Part shown: piece after piece, positions 10,647 through 21,950 of the stretch
How the letters are laid out: each line of letters begins with the position of its first letter
Position numbering within the stretch: position 1 is the stretch's first letter
Assembly: GCA_001414345.1 (NCBI GenBank)
Contig: LLCB01000244.1
Span: forward strand, 26,844-90,843
DNA length: 64,000 nucleotides
Direction: 5' to 3'
DNA from: Hymenoscyphus infarciens
Lineage: Eukaryota; Ascomycota; Leotiomycetes; Helotiales; Helotiaceae
Program-made: the position numbers and the translations under genes
The notes under the pieces: model-generated
What the model was told of the DNA's origin: nothing
Databases searched by the model: none
Seen by the model: only the letters and a program-made list of their open reading frames with translations

Positions 10647-12290
10647 TATCAATTAAGGTTAAAATAAAGCAGCGTTTACGCTTTCCTAGCTAAGTTAGTA
10701 CTTCTATTCTTTTTTAACGCTTCTAGCTATACCTTTCTCTAATCTTTTTATAGCTACTCTACCTTATTATATCTTATATAATATTTAATTAAGCCTTTCC
10801 TTTCTTTTCTAGATAGCCTTATTCACTTTTCTATACCTAGTTATAAGAATAGAAGAGAATAAAGTAAATAGATTTAAGTAGTTAATTTTATATATTAATT
10901 TTAGTAAATTTACTTTAGTAGACTATCTCTAGCTAAGTTTAGTTAGCTTTTCTATTCCTAGCCTCTCTTTTTAGGTTTCCTAGCTAATCTAATCTTTCTT
11001 TTATACTTATTCTTTCTCTTCTATTATCTTCTATAAATAGAGTTATTCTATTCTATAATATTCTAATTAAGTAAGGTATTCTTTCTTATTCTAAAACTAT
11101 AGTATTCTAAATCTACAAAAGTCTAAAAACGACGTAATTGTAAATAGTAAATCGTAAAGCGTAAAATATTACTTTCTATAAGTAAAAAAGAGAATAATTA
11201 GATTCTCTCTCTCTCTCTCTTCTCTCTCTATATTAAGACTAGATAGTCTTAATTAAATAGCTAATTAAAAAATAGAAAGAGATAATAAGTATCACGTATA
11301 TAGTAGTAATATCGCTCTGTCGCTATTATATCTTTACTATCTATTATCTAACTCTTATATTATATTTTTTCAATTATTTCTAGATAAATAAAAGAGAGAG
11401 AGAGAGAGAGGATTATTTACTACTTTATCTAAACTTCTCTTATATACGCTAGAAAAAACTTTCTCTTAAAATGTTTACTTACTCTCTTACTCTTTTACTC
11501 TCTCTCTTCTATACTCTTATCTATATTCTTCTCTATAATCTCTTAGTATACGTAATATATAAAAGAATAGAATAAGAAGTAAAAGAGTAAGTAGATAGTA
11601 TAATATAATTTATAATTAGCTATAGCTCTTAGCTATAAATACTTAACTTTTACGATTTACGATTTACGATTTACGATTTAGTTGTTTTTAGACTTTTATA
11701 CTTTTAAAACACTCTAAAGAGCTAGAAATATTTAGAAAAGGAATTTTAAAACGCGGATAATACTCTTCTACTTCTTTTTTTACTAAAGAATAGAATATGC
11801 TTAAGAGCTTAACTTTTATAATTTATAATTTAGTTAATTCTAACTTTTTAATATATCTAGAGCGCTCTAAAATAATACTTTAAAGCTATAAGATAAACAG
11901 ATCTAATATTTATTATTTACGTAAGAATAATTGAAATTTTTTAATAATTAGATTTATAAATAAAGTATTATAATAGCTCTAGTTATACTTAATTTACTAA
12001 TTATAGAATTATCTAATTATATTACTAGTTTTCAGTTCTAAGTAGTATATCTAGTAAGCTAAGCTATTTAATTTAATTATCTAAGATAATTAGAGTAATT
12101 AAGTTAATTATTAATTAAAGTTCTAAAGACTTTTAAAGTATAGTGAATTAGATAGTTATCTAATTAACGTTTAGCTAATAGAAATATTCTAGATTATATA
12201 GAATACTAAAATTATTTTAATAAAGTTGAGAGTTTAGAGAAGTAAGATTATATCTAGATATAATTAGTTAATTATAGGTGCTGGTTGGTG
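10647..12290. other. RIP-degraded AT-rich DNA, unidentified
   Basis: This stretch joins gypsy-1 to the MSH6 side. It is AT-rich with long open-and-stop mixtures and no recognisable domain. It contains the inverted-repeat unit described at 11113-11704 and several short polypyrimidine tracts. Composition returns to normal abruptly at about 12275-12290. Confidence 0.6.
11113..11704. repeat. Small inverted-repeat element (MITE-like) with heptamer repeats
   Basis: The left arm at about 11113-11166 (acaaaagtctaaaaacgac, then copies of atcgtaaa) is the inverse of the right arm at about 11647-11704 (tttacga repeated four times, then gtttttagacttttat). Inside, a (CT)n tract near 11206-11230 mirrors an (AG)n tract near 11394-11411, so the whole 590-bp unit could fold back on itself. 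No coding sequence fits. A similar but TpA-converted heptamer run sits at 11814-11846. Non-autonomous DNA transposon is the best guess. Confidence 0.45.
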
Positions 12291-12598
12291 GTGATCAATA
12301 ATGGTAAGGTCAAAGTATTTCTTTGAAAGGCAGGGAAATTTTATCTCGCTTAAAGCTGTTGACCTCGGCACAGGAGTCGGCTCTACTTACACTTGATTAT
12401 TCATGGCTATAGGCGAAACTTGCGCACAATGGATACATTGCATTTTCCATTACTCGCTACAAAAAGCTCCAGCAAACTCCCCCTCGGCCAAACTATTGCT
12501 AGATATATCATGTCCCACAACACCAGCAGCAAGGCTCGCAAAAACACCACCAGACCATTCATACATCCCGAGAATATCCACACGCAACCACCATCATC

Positions 12599-15500
12599 TT
12601 ACAAACTCTCAATAGCCTTCATCAAGATCTCCAGTCCTCTATCCTCAATTCCCTCCCCATCACTAGCATCCTTCAACATCCACGCAATATCACTCTGAAA
12701 GCCCAGCGGGATATAACACCCACTCCTCGCCTTCTCAAGACTCTCCTTCAGCCGACTGGTATGCTCCCACTCCCTCGCCGCAACTTCCGCGCGATCAATC
12801 ACTTTACTAGGAATCCCACACATCGCAGCACAATGCATGCCAAAGCTCCCCTCCGCAACTCCATCCTCGAGTTTATACAAAAACGTAACCTGTCGATTCT
12901 CCTCATCAACATGGATTTGCATCCTCTTAGGCGCAATCTCGGGATGGCCTGCAAATTCGGTGGCGAGGGAGTGGTAGTGGGTTGCGAAGAAGCCAGTACA
13001 GCCTATGTGTGTTGCGACGTGATGGAGGACTGCTTGGGCGACTGCTACGCCGTCGTAGGAAGATGTGCCGCGACCTAGTTCGTCGAGGATGACGAGAGAG
13101 CGAGGTGTTGCTTCGGAGAGTATCTTTTTGGTCTCGGAGAGCTCGACGAAAAAGGTACTTTGGGCTGCGAAGATGTTGTCGTTTGCGCCTAGACGGGACA
13201 TGATGCGATCGCAAGGGGTAAGTGTTGCTGATACGCAAGGGACGTAGCAACCTATTTGTGCCATGATGACGGCAACACAAGTCTAATGAAGGTTAGTAAA
13301 GGAGGTCAATATTTTGGGAACGAGGATACATACCATTCGTAGCATCGTAGATTTACCGGCAGCATTGGCACCAGTCAGAAGGTTGATACTTGGAGCATCA
13401 CCACCAAGCTTCACATCATTCGGTATGAAATCAGTGACGTTTGGTAGCACACAAGGATGTCGAAGTTCCTCAAATTCAACAACACTTCGCTCTGCGTCGA
13501 TAAATTGGGGTCTGCAACTAGGCTCACCAAGGGCGAGTGATGCCGCAGCCAAACTAATGAGACAATCTAATTGAGCAATGACTTTGACAGCTTGTACCCA
13601 AGTAGCAGAATCTTCATCAAACCTTGCGTAGAATCGGCCAGCCACCTGTTTGACAATCTGGCCATGAGTTTCTTGGGCCTCTTGTAGTTGCCGAATCAAT
13701 CCCTTCAGCTCAGAATTGTAATATCTCTTGACCCCCGAAGCCGAAGACATCATATTCCAGTCCTTGGGGACTTTGATTGAAGCGGGCACTTCAAGTTGAT
13801 AAACCTCTTTGCCAATGTTTTTGAAAACGATCTTTGCAGTGTTACCCCCAAGCTGCTTGCGGGCTTTCTTCAAAAGAGATTGAAGTTCGCCCTCAAGTTC
13901 TTCGATTGCGTCCATACTTGCGTCGAATTCTTCTTCGATACCCCGCTCTGGCACAAGAAGTTTGTGTTCTCTAGCTTTGGATCTGTCGAAAGCTGTTTTC
14001 CACCATTCTAGAGGTTTCTTGAGATCTGGCATAGCAGTTATCAAGCGATCAACGATGCCCTCACCACCCTGAAAGGCACCAAGAAGGCCCATGGTATATT
14101 CTATTTGTTCGAATCCATCCAGCACTCTCACAAAGTCGTCCGGCTTACATATTCCAGCGTGGATACGAGAGATCAATCGCTCTAGATCAGGCATTCGAGT
14201 CATAGATCCAATAAATTGGTCACTGAGGCTACGGTCTGCATTGAGCATATCGACAGCATCAAGACGCTCATTTATTTTGGCAGCATCGGAAAGAGGATGG
14301 CATACCCATTGCCGGAACAAACGCTTGCCGAATGGAGTCACACATCGATTGAGCAAAGTAAACAGAGTTCCTTCTTGCCCACCATCGAAGGAGTTGGCGA
14401 AAATTTCAAGATTGATAAGAGTCTGGCCGTCGAGGACAAGAGTCGTTCCTTTTTGAATTGGATCATACCAGGTGAAGTTTCCTTGGCTGAGAAGGTTATG
14501 CTCCAACTTCAAGGTTCGCAAGTATCGTGTAAGAGCACCGAAGGCTGACATCAGGAGATCGTTATCTTTGGCCTCTTCCAAAGCTGTTGGCCATCCATCT
14601 CCGCTCTCCGCATCTGAGCTGAAATAACCGCTGCAGTTGAGTTCCCGTCGAGTGACATCGGCTGTCCAGAATTCGGTTGAAGGTTTCAGATGATTCCAAA
14701 GTGTGGTTGGGGTTGTGTTGTTCTTTAATATTCTGAGTGCCTTGGTTGATATGCAGGACTTTTCTAATAGAAGTTCTTGTGGGCGAGTTTGAGCGATGAA
14801 GGTTTCGAATTTCGTAAGGTCCACATCGTCAACAAATTCAGATATGAAGAATTGGCCAGTCGCAGTATCAACAAAAGCTACCCCGAAAGCTGGTAGATCA
14901 TCGATGGTCGACTCTTTGATAGCGACACAAAACGTTGCCATGTCGTCTTGCAACATGCTTCCTTCCACTAGAGTACCGCTTGTCAAAACGCACGCAAGCT
15001 CTCTGCGGATGATTTTATCGGCCTTGTTTGGTTTTCCCTTCTTGGAAAGTCCATCTGCTTCACGCATCTCTTTTCCGAGAGCAGACTCGACTTGATCGAC
15101 TCGAGCGATTTTGTATCCCTTGGCAACAAATTGATTTGCCCAGGTATCTAGAGAAGACTCGGGAACTCCAACCATTCGCATATTTACACGATCAGTAAGC
15201 TTGAGATCAAAGAGCTGGTGGCCAATCGTCGCATCGTGTTCGTAAAGTTCATAGAACTTGCCCTTCTTGAAAAACACAACCGTGTCGAAAAACTTTTGCT
15301 TGATTTCCCAATATTGCTTTTCGAATGCGGTGAAGTTGGCCATTGCGACAGGAGGTATGTAGACAGTTCGCGGATCATAGTCTGGATGCCCAATTGGATT
15401 CCGGTCAATATCTTGTAGATTTGCCAACCATGTATACCGCTTCTCTGGTTCACTCTTGTGTGCCTTCTCCTTGTATGTCTGATATGATTTTGGAGCCTTG

Positions 15501-16484
15501 GTCGTAGTCTTGGATTTTGGCAGGAGAGTATCCGTATTCTCGGGATCGTACTTCCATTGCTGGGCGGTGGATGGCCCTGAGCTCTCCGTTTCCTCGTCTT
15601 CGTCCTCGTCTTCATCACTCTTGACTGCTGGCGGTGGGGATATGTTGGAACGCTTGCGGGACTTCGCCGCCGAGGCTGGTCGCTTGCGCTTCTTGGATGG
15701 TTTGACTGGCGCGTCGGAATCATCGTCGACAAGGAAATCGTCCATTTCATCATCTGCAATAAATTAGAATCGGTTCCTCAAATCGACCTCAAAATGGAAA
15801 GGAAGCGAGGAAGCGTACCATCGTCGTCCACAGCTCCATCCAGACCTCCAGCAAACTCGTCCTCATTATCTTCGGCATCAGATAGCTCTATCTTCGGAAC
15901 TCTTCGTTTTCGGGATCTAAGGGTTTCTTGAAATGCTGCCTCCTCGTCGTCTTCGGATTCGGCGTAGCTAACAGCCTTTTTGGCCTATGATAAGATTCAT
16001 GTTAGAGAGGGCTCGAGAGGGAATATGTGGGCTTAGAATACCTTTCTCGATGGACTGCTAGCAAGATGTGCTGAGGGTTTGTTTGTCTTCTCCTCCTCCT
16101 CCTGTGTGTCTTAGTACTTGTCACAGAAGCAAGAAGGCGGGGACTTACCTCGTCTGGAATCCCCCCGTTCTCATTCTCTTGGGAACTCGGAGGGCCTATC
16201 GCGTCACTGCTGGGTACAGGTGTTGCACTCTTGATGGCGGGTTTCCTAAACGCGGGTTTCTTCACGGCAGAAGTCGATTTTGGTTTTGCCATCGCGTTCG
16301 CAGCACTCCCTGTGCCATTGACTCTTAATCCACCGTTCGATTGTGTCGGAGTCGGAGTTCCAAGCGCGGGTGAGGATTTGGTGAAGAAGCTATTTATCGT
16401 CCGTTGACCGGTACTCGAGGGTTGTCTCTTGAGAGAGGGTGTTCGTGCCGGAGTGGCAGATGGAGCATCTTTGCCTTTTCCCAT
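12599..16484 (-). CDS. MSH6: DNA mismatch repair protein MSH6 (MutS homologue 6)
   Basis: Five exons by eye: 16484-16149, 16101-16042, 15984-15819, 15753-13334 and 13282-12599, giving about 1221 residues, the usual fungal Msh6 size. It pairs with Msh2 (MutS-alpha) to recognise base mismatches and small loops in the nucleus. A PCNA-binding PIP box, QRTINSFF, lies at about residues 27-34, before a Ser/Pro/Lys-rich disordered linker with acidic runs. The mismatch-reading Phe-x-Glu motif is present (GKFYELYE, about residue 350). The ATPase has Walker A GANAAGKST, Walker B LVILDELGRGTSS and ATHYHSL. The last intron falls just after Walker A (STMLRM | TCVAV). Introns are 47-65 nt except where exon ends are uncertain by a codon. 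All key residues look intact. Confidence 0.95.
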
Positions 16485-16798
16485 GATGGCGATTCCGAAA
16501 GGAAAACGCCTTTTTTCGCAGAAAAATGATACTGTACAGGATAACACAATGGACGGAAGATGGGGAGTGGTTGATTTGAAGAGGTCGTCGATATGCGATA
16601 TGGGAGAGAGATTTAATGCTGGGATGACGCGACGCGTAAATTGAAAAAGGCCCAAGCTAAGCCCGTCGCGTCGTTCATTTATTCATTCAAGTACCTAAAC
16701 TTTATTCGCATTTCAAACCTCACTCACAACCTCCATTGTGGTGAATGATCCCTCTTATTATTATCATCTAACCACGGTACACTTTATTCATCATGGTA

Positions 16799-18850
16799 TC
16801 AAGTAATAGCTCCCTCCTGACCCCAATACTTCGTCCTCTCCGTGACATTGTAATCCAGGTGTTTCTTTCCCTCCCTCTCTCTCTCTGCTCTCCTTCTCAA
16901 CACATTCTCAGATACGCCTCGACTTCCTCCACTCATCCCCTCGGAGCTTTCTCTTGTGTTATCACGAGGTTCGCCCATCCGCCCTTTCCCTGAAGTCATT
17001 CTTGATGTCGTGGGGACATGCACCGACTCGCCCAGCGATACTCTTTCTGCTCGCCTTCTGGACCCCGAATATTCTCGTACCGTAATGTTCTCTCCTCCGG
17101 CTCCCTTTCCTCCGGCTCCCTTGCCTCCTTCCATTCGGTTTGCGCGCTCGGGGACAGACTCACCGCGTTCCCTCATTCGCAATTTATCTGCCGTTATTTT
17201 TGCGATTTTAGTTTCTCCCTCCCTTCTGTGTTGAGAGATCCTTTCTGACGACTCAGGTTGTTGAGTTTGACTTTTGTTCGAGGAGTCCGGCAACGGTGGC
17301 AATGGCTTGTCAAAATGCGGTTGGCTGAATGAGCGAGGGCCATGCTTCTTCTTCTCTTCCTTGGGTGGGAGTGGTTCTGGTTCTGGTGCCGTGGGAACGA
17401 AACCATCCCCAGAAAGCTGATGGCGAACTCGGTTTTTGTGTGATCGTTCGCGTGGCATTGGCTCCGGTGCAACAGGGACAAATGAATCACCAGATAACGG
17501 ACGGCCATGTCTTCGACTTTGATGTTTCTCCAAATGCTCGAATATCTTCGCCGTCTGGTTGTTGGCTGAAGCGGCGCTTGTCGCTCGAAGACGACGCGAG
17601 CTTCTGGTTTCGAGTGGTGGTGGTGATTGATTCTCAGATTTTGCCGGTCGCGACTTCTCAATGATGGATCCCAAGTTGATCTCTGATGTCTTACTACTCA
17701 AGAATGATCCTGAGCTTTCATCATCAGAATAATCTTGGGGACTCGACACGGTTTGACGGCCTGCCATGGTGCGGATTGCATCGATGGCTCTTTCTCTTGC
17801 TTTGCTTAGTCGCGGGCCCATACTCTGGCCCGTCTCAGAAGATGGATCATCAAGAAGTTGGAGGTCGATTTCCTTTTGTGGACAGTTTACCTCTTTTTGT
17901 GTCTTGCTGTTCTTTGAGTTTGCATTTCCTGATCGTTGTCCGGATTCACGGTCACCATTTGTTGACTCATGAAGTTGAGAATCGTTCCTTCTCTCACTCC
18001 GACTAGTGGTACTTCTACCAAGTCGGGCGAAGCTTGAACTCAAAGCTGTTTTTGCCCTTGTCCATAATTTCACATCCAGGCTTGGACGTTCGACATCTAT
18101 GCCGTCAAGTGAGACAATAGACCTATTCTCCTCCTCTTCCTCTGCCACTTTATCTCCCCCTTCCATGGCTTCATTGCATTGTGTGAGCCATGCAAACACT
18201 CTCTTTATAGAAGCTGCTTGTATGGCAAGGGAAGGATGTATAGGGGTTGCTTGACGCTCTGGGAGTATAAATTTTACTTTGTGTTTATTTTCCATTCCTT
18301 GGCTGCTGCTTGGTGATCCTTCCCTCGTGTAGTCGTCGTTTCTTGCTCCTACTATTGACACGAAGTTAGCCCTTCTATTTCGCGAATGTATATTAAACTT
18401 CATTTCTCCTCGCTTACCTCTAGATTGAGTACTCACACCCCACTCCCTCTCCCTCAAAATCTCTTCCTCTTCCCACTTAGTCTTCCTCCCATCCTCACCT
18501 CCACTAGCACTCTCCCTAGGCCAAATCTCCTCTTTCAGCTCATGCAAGCGCCCTGTACTCTTCCTAGGTGGATGCTCAACCATATTCAATTTTATATGCA
18601 CAATCTGCTTTTCCACATCCTGGAGCAGTTCTCTTAACGCTATTCTTCCGCCTGGAATACTGTCCTCGGTGTTCTGAATGAGCGCTCGAAGCTCTAGGGC
18701 GCGGTTTAGTCGCCAGAGCCAGAAATCTCCTAGGTGGGGACTTAGGTTTGAGTGGAGTTTCTGGAGGAGGGAGGAGATGGGTTTTGTGAGAGTTGGTGGG
18801 AGGGCTTTGGTGTTTTGCAGGGTTTGGAGTTTGTCGCAGAGATGGCACAT
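16799..18850 (-). CDS. Hypothetical 683-aa basic, disordered protein
   Basis: One open frame from ATG 18848-18850 to TGA 16799-16801. It ends about 315 bp upstream of the MSH6 start on the same strand. Residues 1-95 look folded and helical (many Leu, with a LWRLNRALELRALI segment and a Cys-x2-Cys pair at the N-terminus). The rest is rich in Ser, Arg, Glu and Pro, with two copies of a 'GDxFVPxAPEP' motif around residues 455 and 485 and GGKGAGG repeats near 590. A 66-nt segment at 18352-18417 has a GTAAGC donor, GCTAAC branch site and AATAG acceptor and contains no stop. If spliced, the protein is 661 residues. I recognise no domain. Confidence 0.7.
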   Translation of the reverse strand: MCHLCDKLQTLQNTKALPPTLTKPISSLLQKLHSNLSPHLGDFWLWRLNRALELRALIQNTEDSIPGGRIALRELLQDVEKQIVHIKLNMVEHPPRKSTGRLHELKEEIWPRESASGGEDGRKTKWEEEEILREREWGVSTQSRGKRGEMKFNIHSRNRRANFVSIVGARNDDYTREGSPSSSQGMENKHKVKFILPERQATPIHPSLAIQAASIKRVFAWLTQCNEAMEGGDKVAEEEEENRSIVSLDGIDVERPSLDVKLWTRAKTALSSSFARLGRSTTSRSERRNDSQLHESTNGDRESGQRSGNANSKNSKTQKEVNCPQKEIDLQLLDDPSSETGQSMGPRLSKARERAIDAIRTMAGRQTVSSPQDYSDDESSGSFLSSKTSEINLGSIIEKSRPAKSENQSPPPLETRSSRRLRATSAASANNQTAKIFEHLEKHQSRRHGRPLSGDSFVPVAPEPMPRERSHKNRVRHQLSGDGFVPTAPEPEPLPPKEEKKKHGPRSFSQPHFDKPLPPLPDSSNKSQTQQPESSERISQHRREGETKIAKITADKLRMRERGESVPERANRMEGGKGAGGKGAGGENITVREYSGSRRRAERVSLGESVHVPTTSRMTSGKGRMGEPRDNTRESSEGMSGGSRGVSENVLRRRAEREREGKKHLDYNVTERTKYWGQEGAIT

Positions 18851-20249
18851 GGCTTTACTTTGCTTTGGGATCTGAGATACTGGTTGATATTGTTTGATGG
18901 CTGGGTGTTTTCTGGCTTTTGGGGTACTTTGTGTTAATACAAGTGCTGGGACATATATTGAGAGTTTTGTCGATGGTTTTGATGTAGCTTTAGTTATCTA
19001 CGTTTTGTAGGTCAGAAACTCCATTCCCTTCATTGGGAATGGACTTTTGGCTGTGAATGCCTAATGGTAACCTTTGGGTTGTTGACATCAGCGAGGGGGG
19101 TATAGGCCATATGCTTGGTGAATCACTTCACGCTTGCTTTTATCGTTGTATAGTTTCTTATTCGTTCTTTGAGTTGTGGGTGTATATTTGCAACGTGAAT
19201 TGGCTTCAAGGGCTTTGTTACTTATTTTTTATTGGTTATACACTATTCAACCTCTCGTTAAGGCCTTAGCAAGGAGCGTCAAGAATCTGGAATATGGAAA
19301 TTTTGGTATCTTATCACTTCATACTATTGGCATAAATTTTCAGGGTTGCCCACCTGCTTTTGTGAGTAATGTTCAAAAAAGTGGAGGATAATTCCAAAGA
19401 CCCTCTGAGTACGTCTTAAAGAAATAAGAAATTAACTTCTCAATTCTTCCGAGTACTATGACTGTAAGAATCTTTAAGGTAAGGTAAGGGGTGTGGGGTG
19501 GTGGTACGTAGAGTAAATGTGAGGGGTTTCAAAATACCCCAGTTCTATAGTTACTCTTTCTACAACCTGTCTTTCCCAATACTGGGGTAGATCTTGAATA
19601 TTGATCTTGAGAAGAATTATGAAATTCCTAAGTATCGCTTTTGGTTTGCTCTAGCCTGCGCCTTAAAAGTCCTAGAATGAAAGTGTCCACAGAGAAGTTT
19701 TTATTTTTATTTCTTTGCCACATGGGTGGGGGGATGGGTTGAGGTTTCGTAGGTGAAGTATGTTTTGGACAATTAAGGATGTTCTGAAACTCACATTGGC
19801 AGAAACTATGATGCAAAACAACCCTTATAGCACTTTCTTTTGACACTCCACTTAGAAAAAGCTAAGAAAGGTCTTTGGAGCAAGTTTGTGGTGTGTTTAA
19901 CGCGTGAGCCTTTATTTATAGATGGTACTTGACTTTAAATCCTTTTTTTCTACATATTAACTTATCTCTGGCTTCCACTGAATCTCCTCTTCAAACTCTT
20001 AACTACTTACCTACCTTCAGCCTTTAACTTCAACATAACGACAGCCACATATAATCCTCAAAAGCCCCCTTGCAAGATACTTCAATATGGCTGCTGAAGA
20101 AGCATGTCAGGGGATAGACAACTTTCCACCCACGTCAACCCCACACAGCCAAAGCATGAAATAAGATCTGAGTAAGTCCAAATAAACTTTCTGTATCTGC
20201 AAAGAAACCCAAGAATAGCCCTGAGACCTCGTTAGGTACTTGGAAGATT
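18851..20249. other. Intergenic DNA, no gene recognised
   Basis: Mixed composition, mildly AT-rich. Only short chance frames are present (60-72 codons). The left part is the likely promoter region of the minus-strand gene ending at 18850. Confidence 0.5.
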
Positions 20250-21950
20250 GTAACCCAACCAACTTATGCTTCTGGTCAGCCATGCAAGGAACAATGGACA
20301 GACCACTGGACCGAAAGATTGTGCAAGCATAAGGAGCCCATCGAACAAACTACTAGCACGTTCATCAAGGTTGAATGGCCAGAAGATAGCAGCGGCGAGG
20401 TACTTACTTGCTTTCCGGAGCCTCCTCAAGAAGCAGGTGTTACCCAATTCTGGAATGTCCAAACCATGCTACTGACACAGCTCCAACAATTGCTCCAAAC
20501 CAGAACTTGGGAACATTCTCTACCCGAACCTGCTTTCCTCGATCTCAAATTTGAAGGAATAGTGGCGGCTCTTTAAATCGGCTATTTACGCGCAACCTAT
20601 ACCAACAACTACGACCGGAAATGGAGAAATTAGTTTGTAGGGATTCTCGATATGTCCTCTTGGCACATTACAAGCGAATCCCAACCTTCGACCCTCAAAG
20701 CTTACGAATCAACCCGAGAAAACACCAGTGTACTTTCATCCCGCCAAAGATACACTCCAGCTCCCTCGTAATTACCCCTGATTTTCCAACCTGGTACGCA
20801 CAACTTCCTCTGCGAGGCTCAGAATATCGTCATGCGAGACTATTCTCTCGGAAATAGAAATACAGCACATAATGTGCTTCTTTGGAAAATGGAATACCTC
20901 CCCAAGCTCGCAAGAGTTTGCATGTCCTCTTGAATGATTGTCCCTTGAAAGAGCGCGAGGGCTTTGGCAACCTGGAACTCGTAGATGTCAATGGGGATCT
21001 TAAGCGAGGTGAGCTTTTTTGAGACCATCCTTCTTCCGCAATATTCTCCGAAACTCCAATGAGTACTTCAACAAGGCTGGGACACGCATTTGAGAGAGCC
21101 AAAGTCCGCCACAAGAATTATGCTTCTGCACTCCAACACCATGGATTTTTGGGGTTTGCCAAGAATGTGAAATATAAACCCTCTTTGTTGGCCCGAAAAG
21201 ATGATTTAACATGGTTCAAATCGGAATTTCTGTATCTTGTTCCACGTGGAAAGGTGGATGTGGAGAAGAAGGATGCCGTATACTACACCGTCAGACCCAT
21301 ATCCGAGTATGGAGCGAATCAAAACCGCCTACTTCTTTGCAACGAGTTGGAAGGAAAAACACACCGACTACCTGGCGTGATATGGCGAGAGAGGTTATTA
21401 CCTCTTGTCACCCCAAAAAGATCGCTCGGAAGTAATCTACCAAGATATTGCCAAGATGTTCAAGACTACGGAGTTGGCGCACCGCGGTATTCAATCTGAA
21501 GCAATCCACTACCGAGGGGTTGCGGCTTTGTTTGGGGGTACGGAGGAAGAAAGCACTGGTTACGACAATGAAGAGCCTTCAGCAGTGTTGCACGGGAATA
21601 CACAAATTGCAAAGCTTCCTACGAGAAAAACCGATTTACCCAACGAAACGCATCCAGAGATCGTGTTTGTGACACACTGTGAGGCTGGTTGGGGCCCCAT
21701 CAAACAAATCGTCTATTATCCCAATCGAGATGAGAACTTGAGAGATACCATTCTGGCGAATATTTTTGGAGGGAGTAATGCAAGGGGACCTTATATTTCG
21801 AACGCTGAAATTGAGCTCCTCTGCTTCACTTTAAACTGTGGGACCTCCTTTCTGCCATCAAGTATGTCGAGAAAAAGACACATGGTGATGAAGCTTGGTT
21901 TCTCATGTAAAAGAAATTCTGGGAATTTAGTCAGGCCGAGGTAAGGGATG
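20250..21950 (+). pseudogene. Frameshifted relic of an unrecognised protein-coding gene
   Basis: Coding-like segments occur on the plus strand in changing frames. About 20319-20576 ends DLKFEGIVAAL. About 20585-20930 reads NTAHNVLLWKMEYLPKLARV with internal stops. About 20920-21020 reads LKEREGFGNLELVDVNGDLK. 21059-21430 includes DAVYYTVRPISEYGANQNRL. 21420-21890 includes HPEIVFVTHCEAGWGPIKQI. The pieces follow each other in order but need several frame changes, and the intervals lack clear GT-AG introns. The decay is not RIP-like: composition is normal and changes include indels. The family is unknown to me, and a badly spliced real gene cannot be excluded for the last 200 codons. Confidence 0.5.

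Noticed and set aside
12761..15767. Several plus-strand frames of 60-145 codons across the MSH6 locus
   Set aside because: They are antisense shadows of conserved MutS coding sequence with no independent support.
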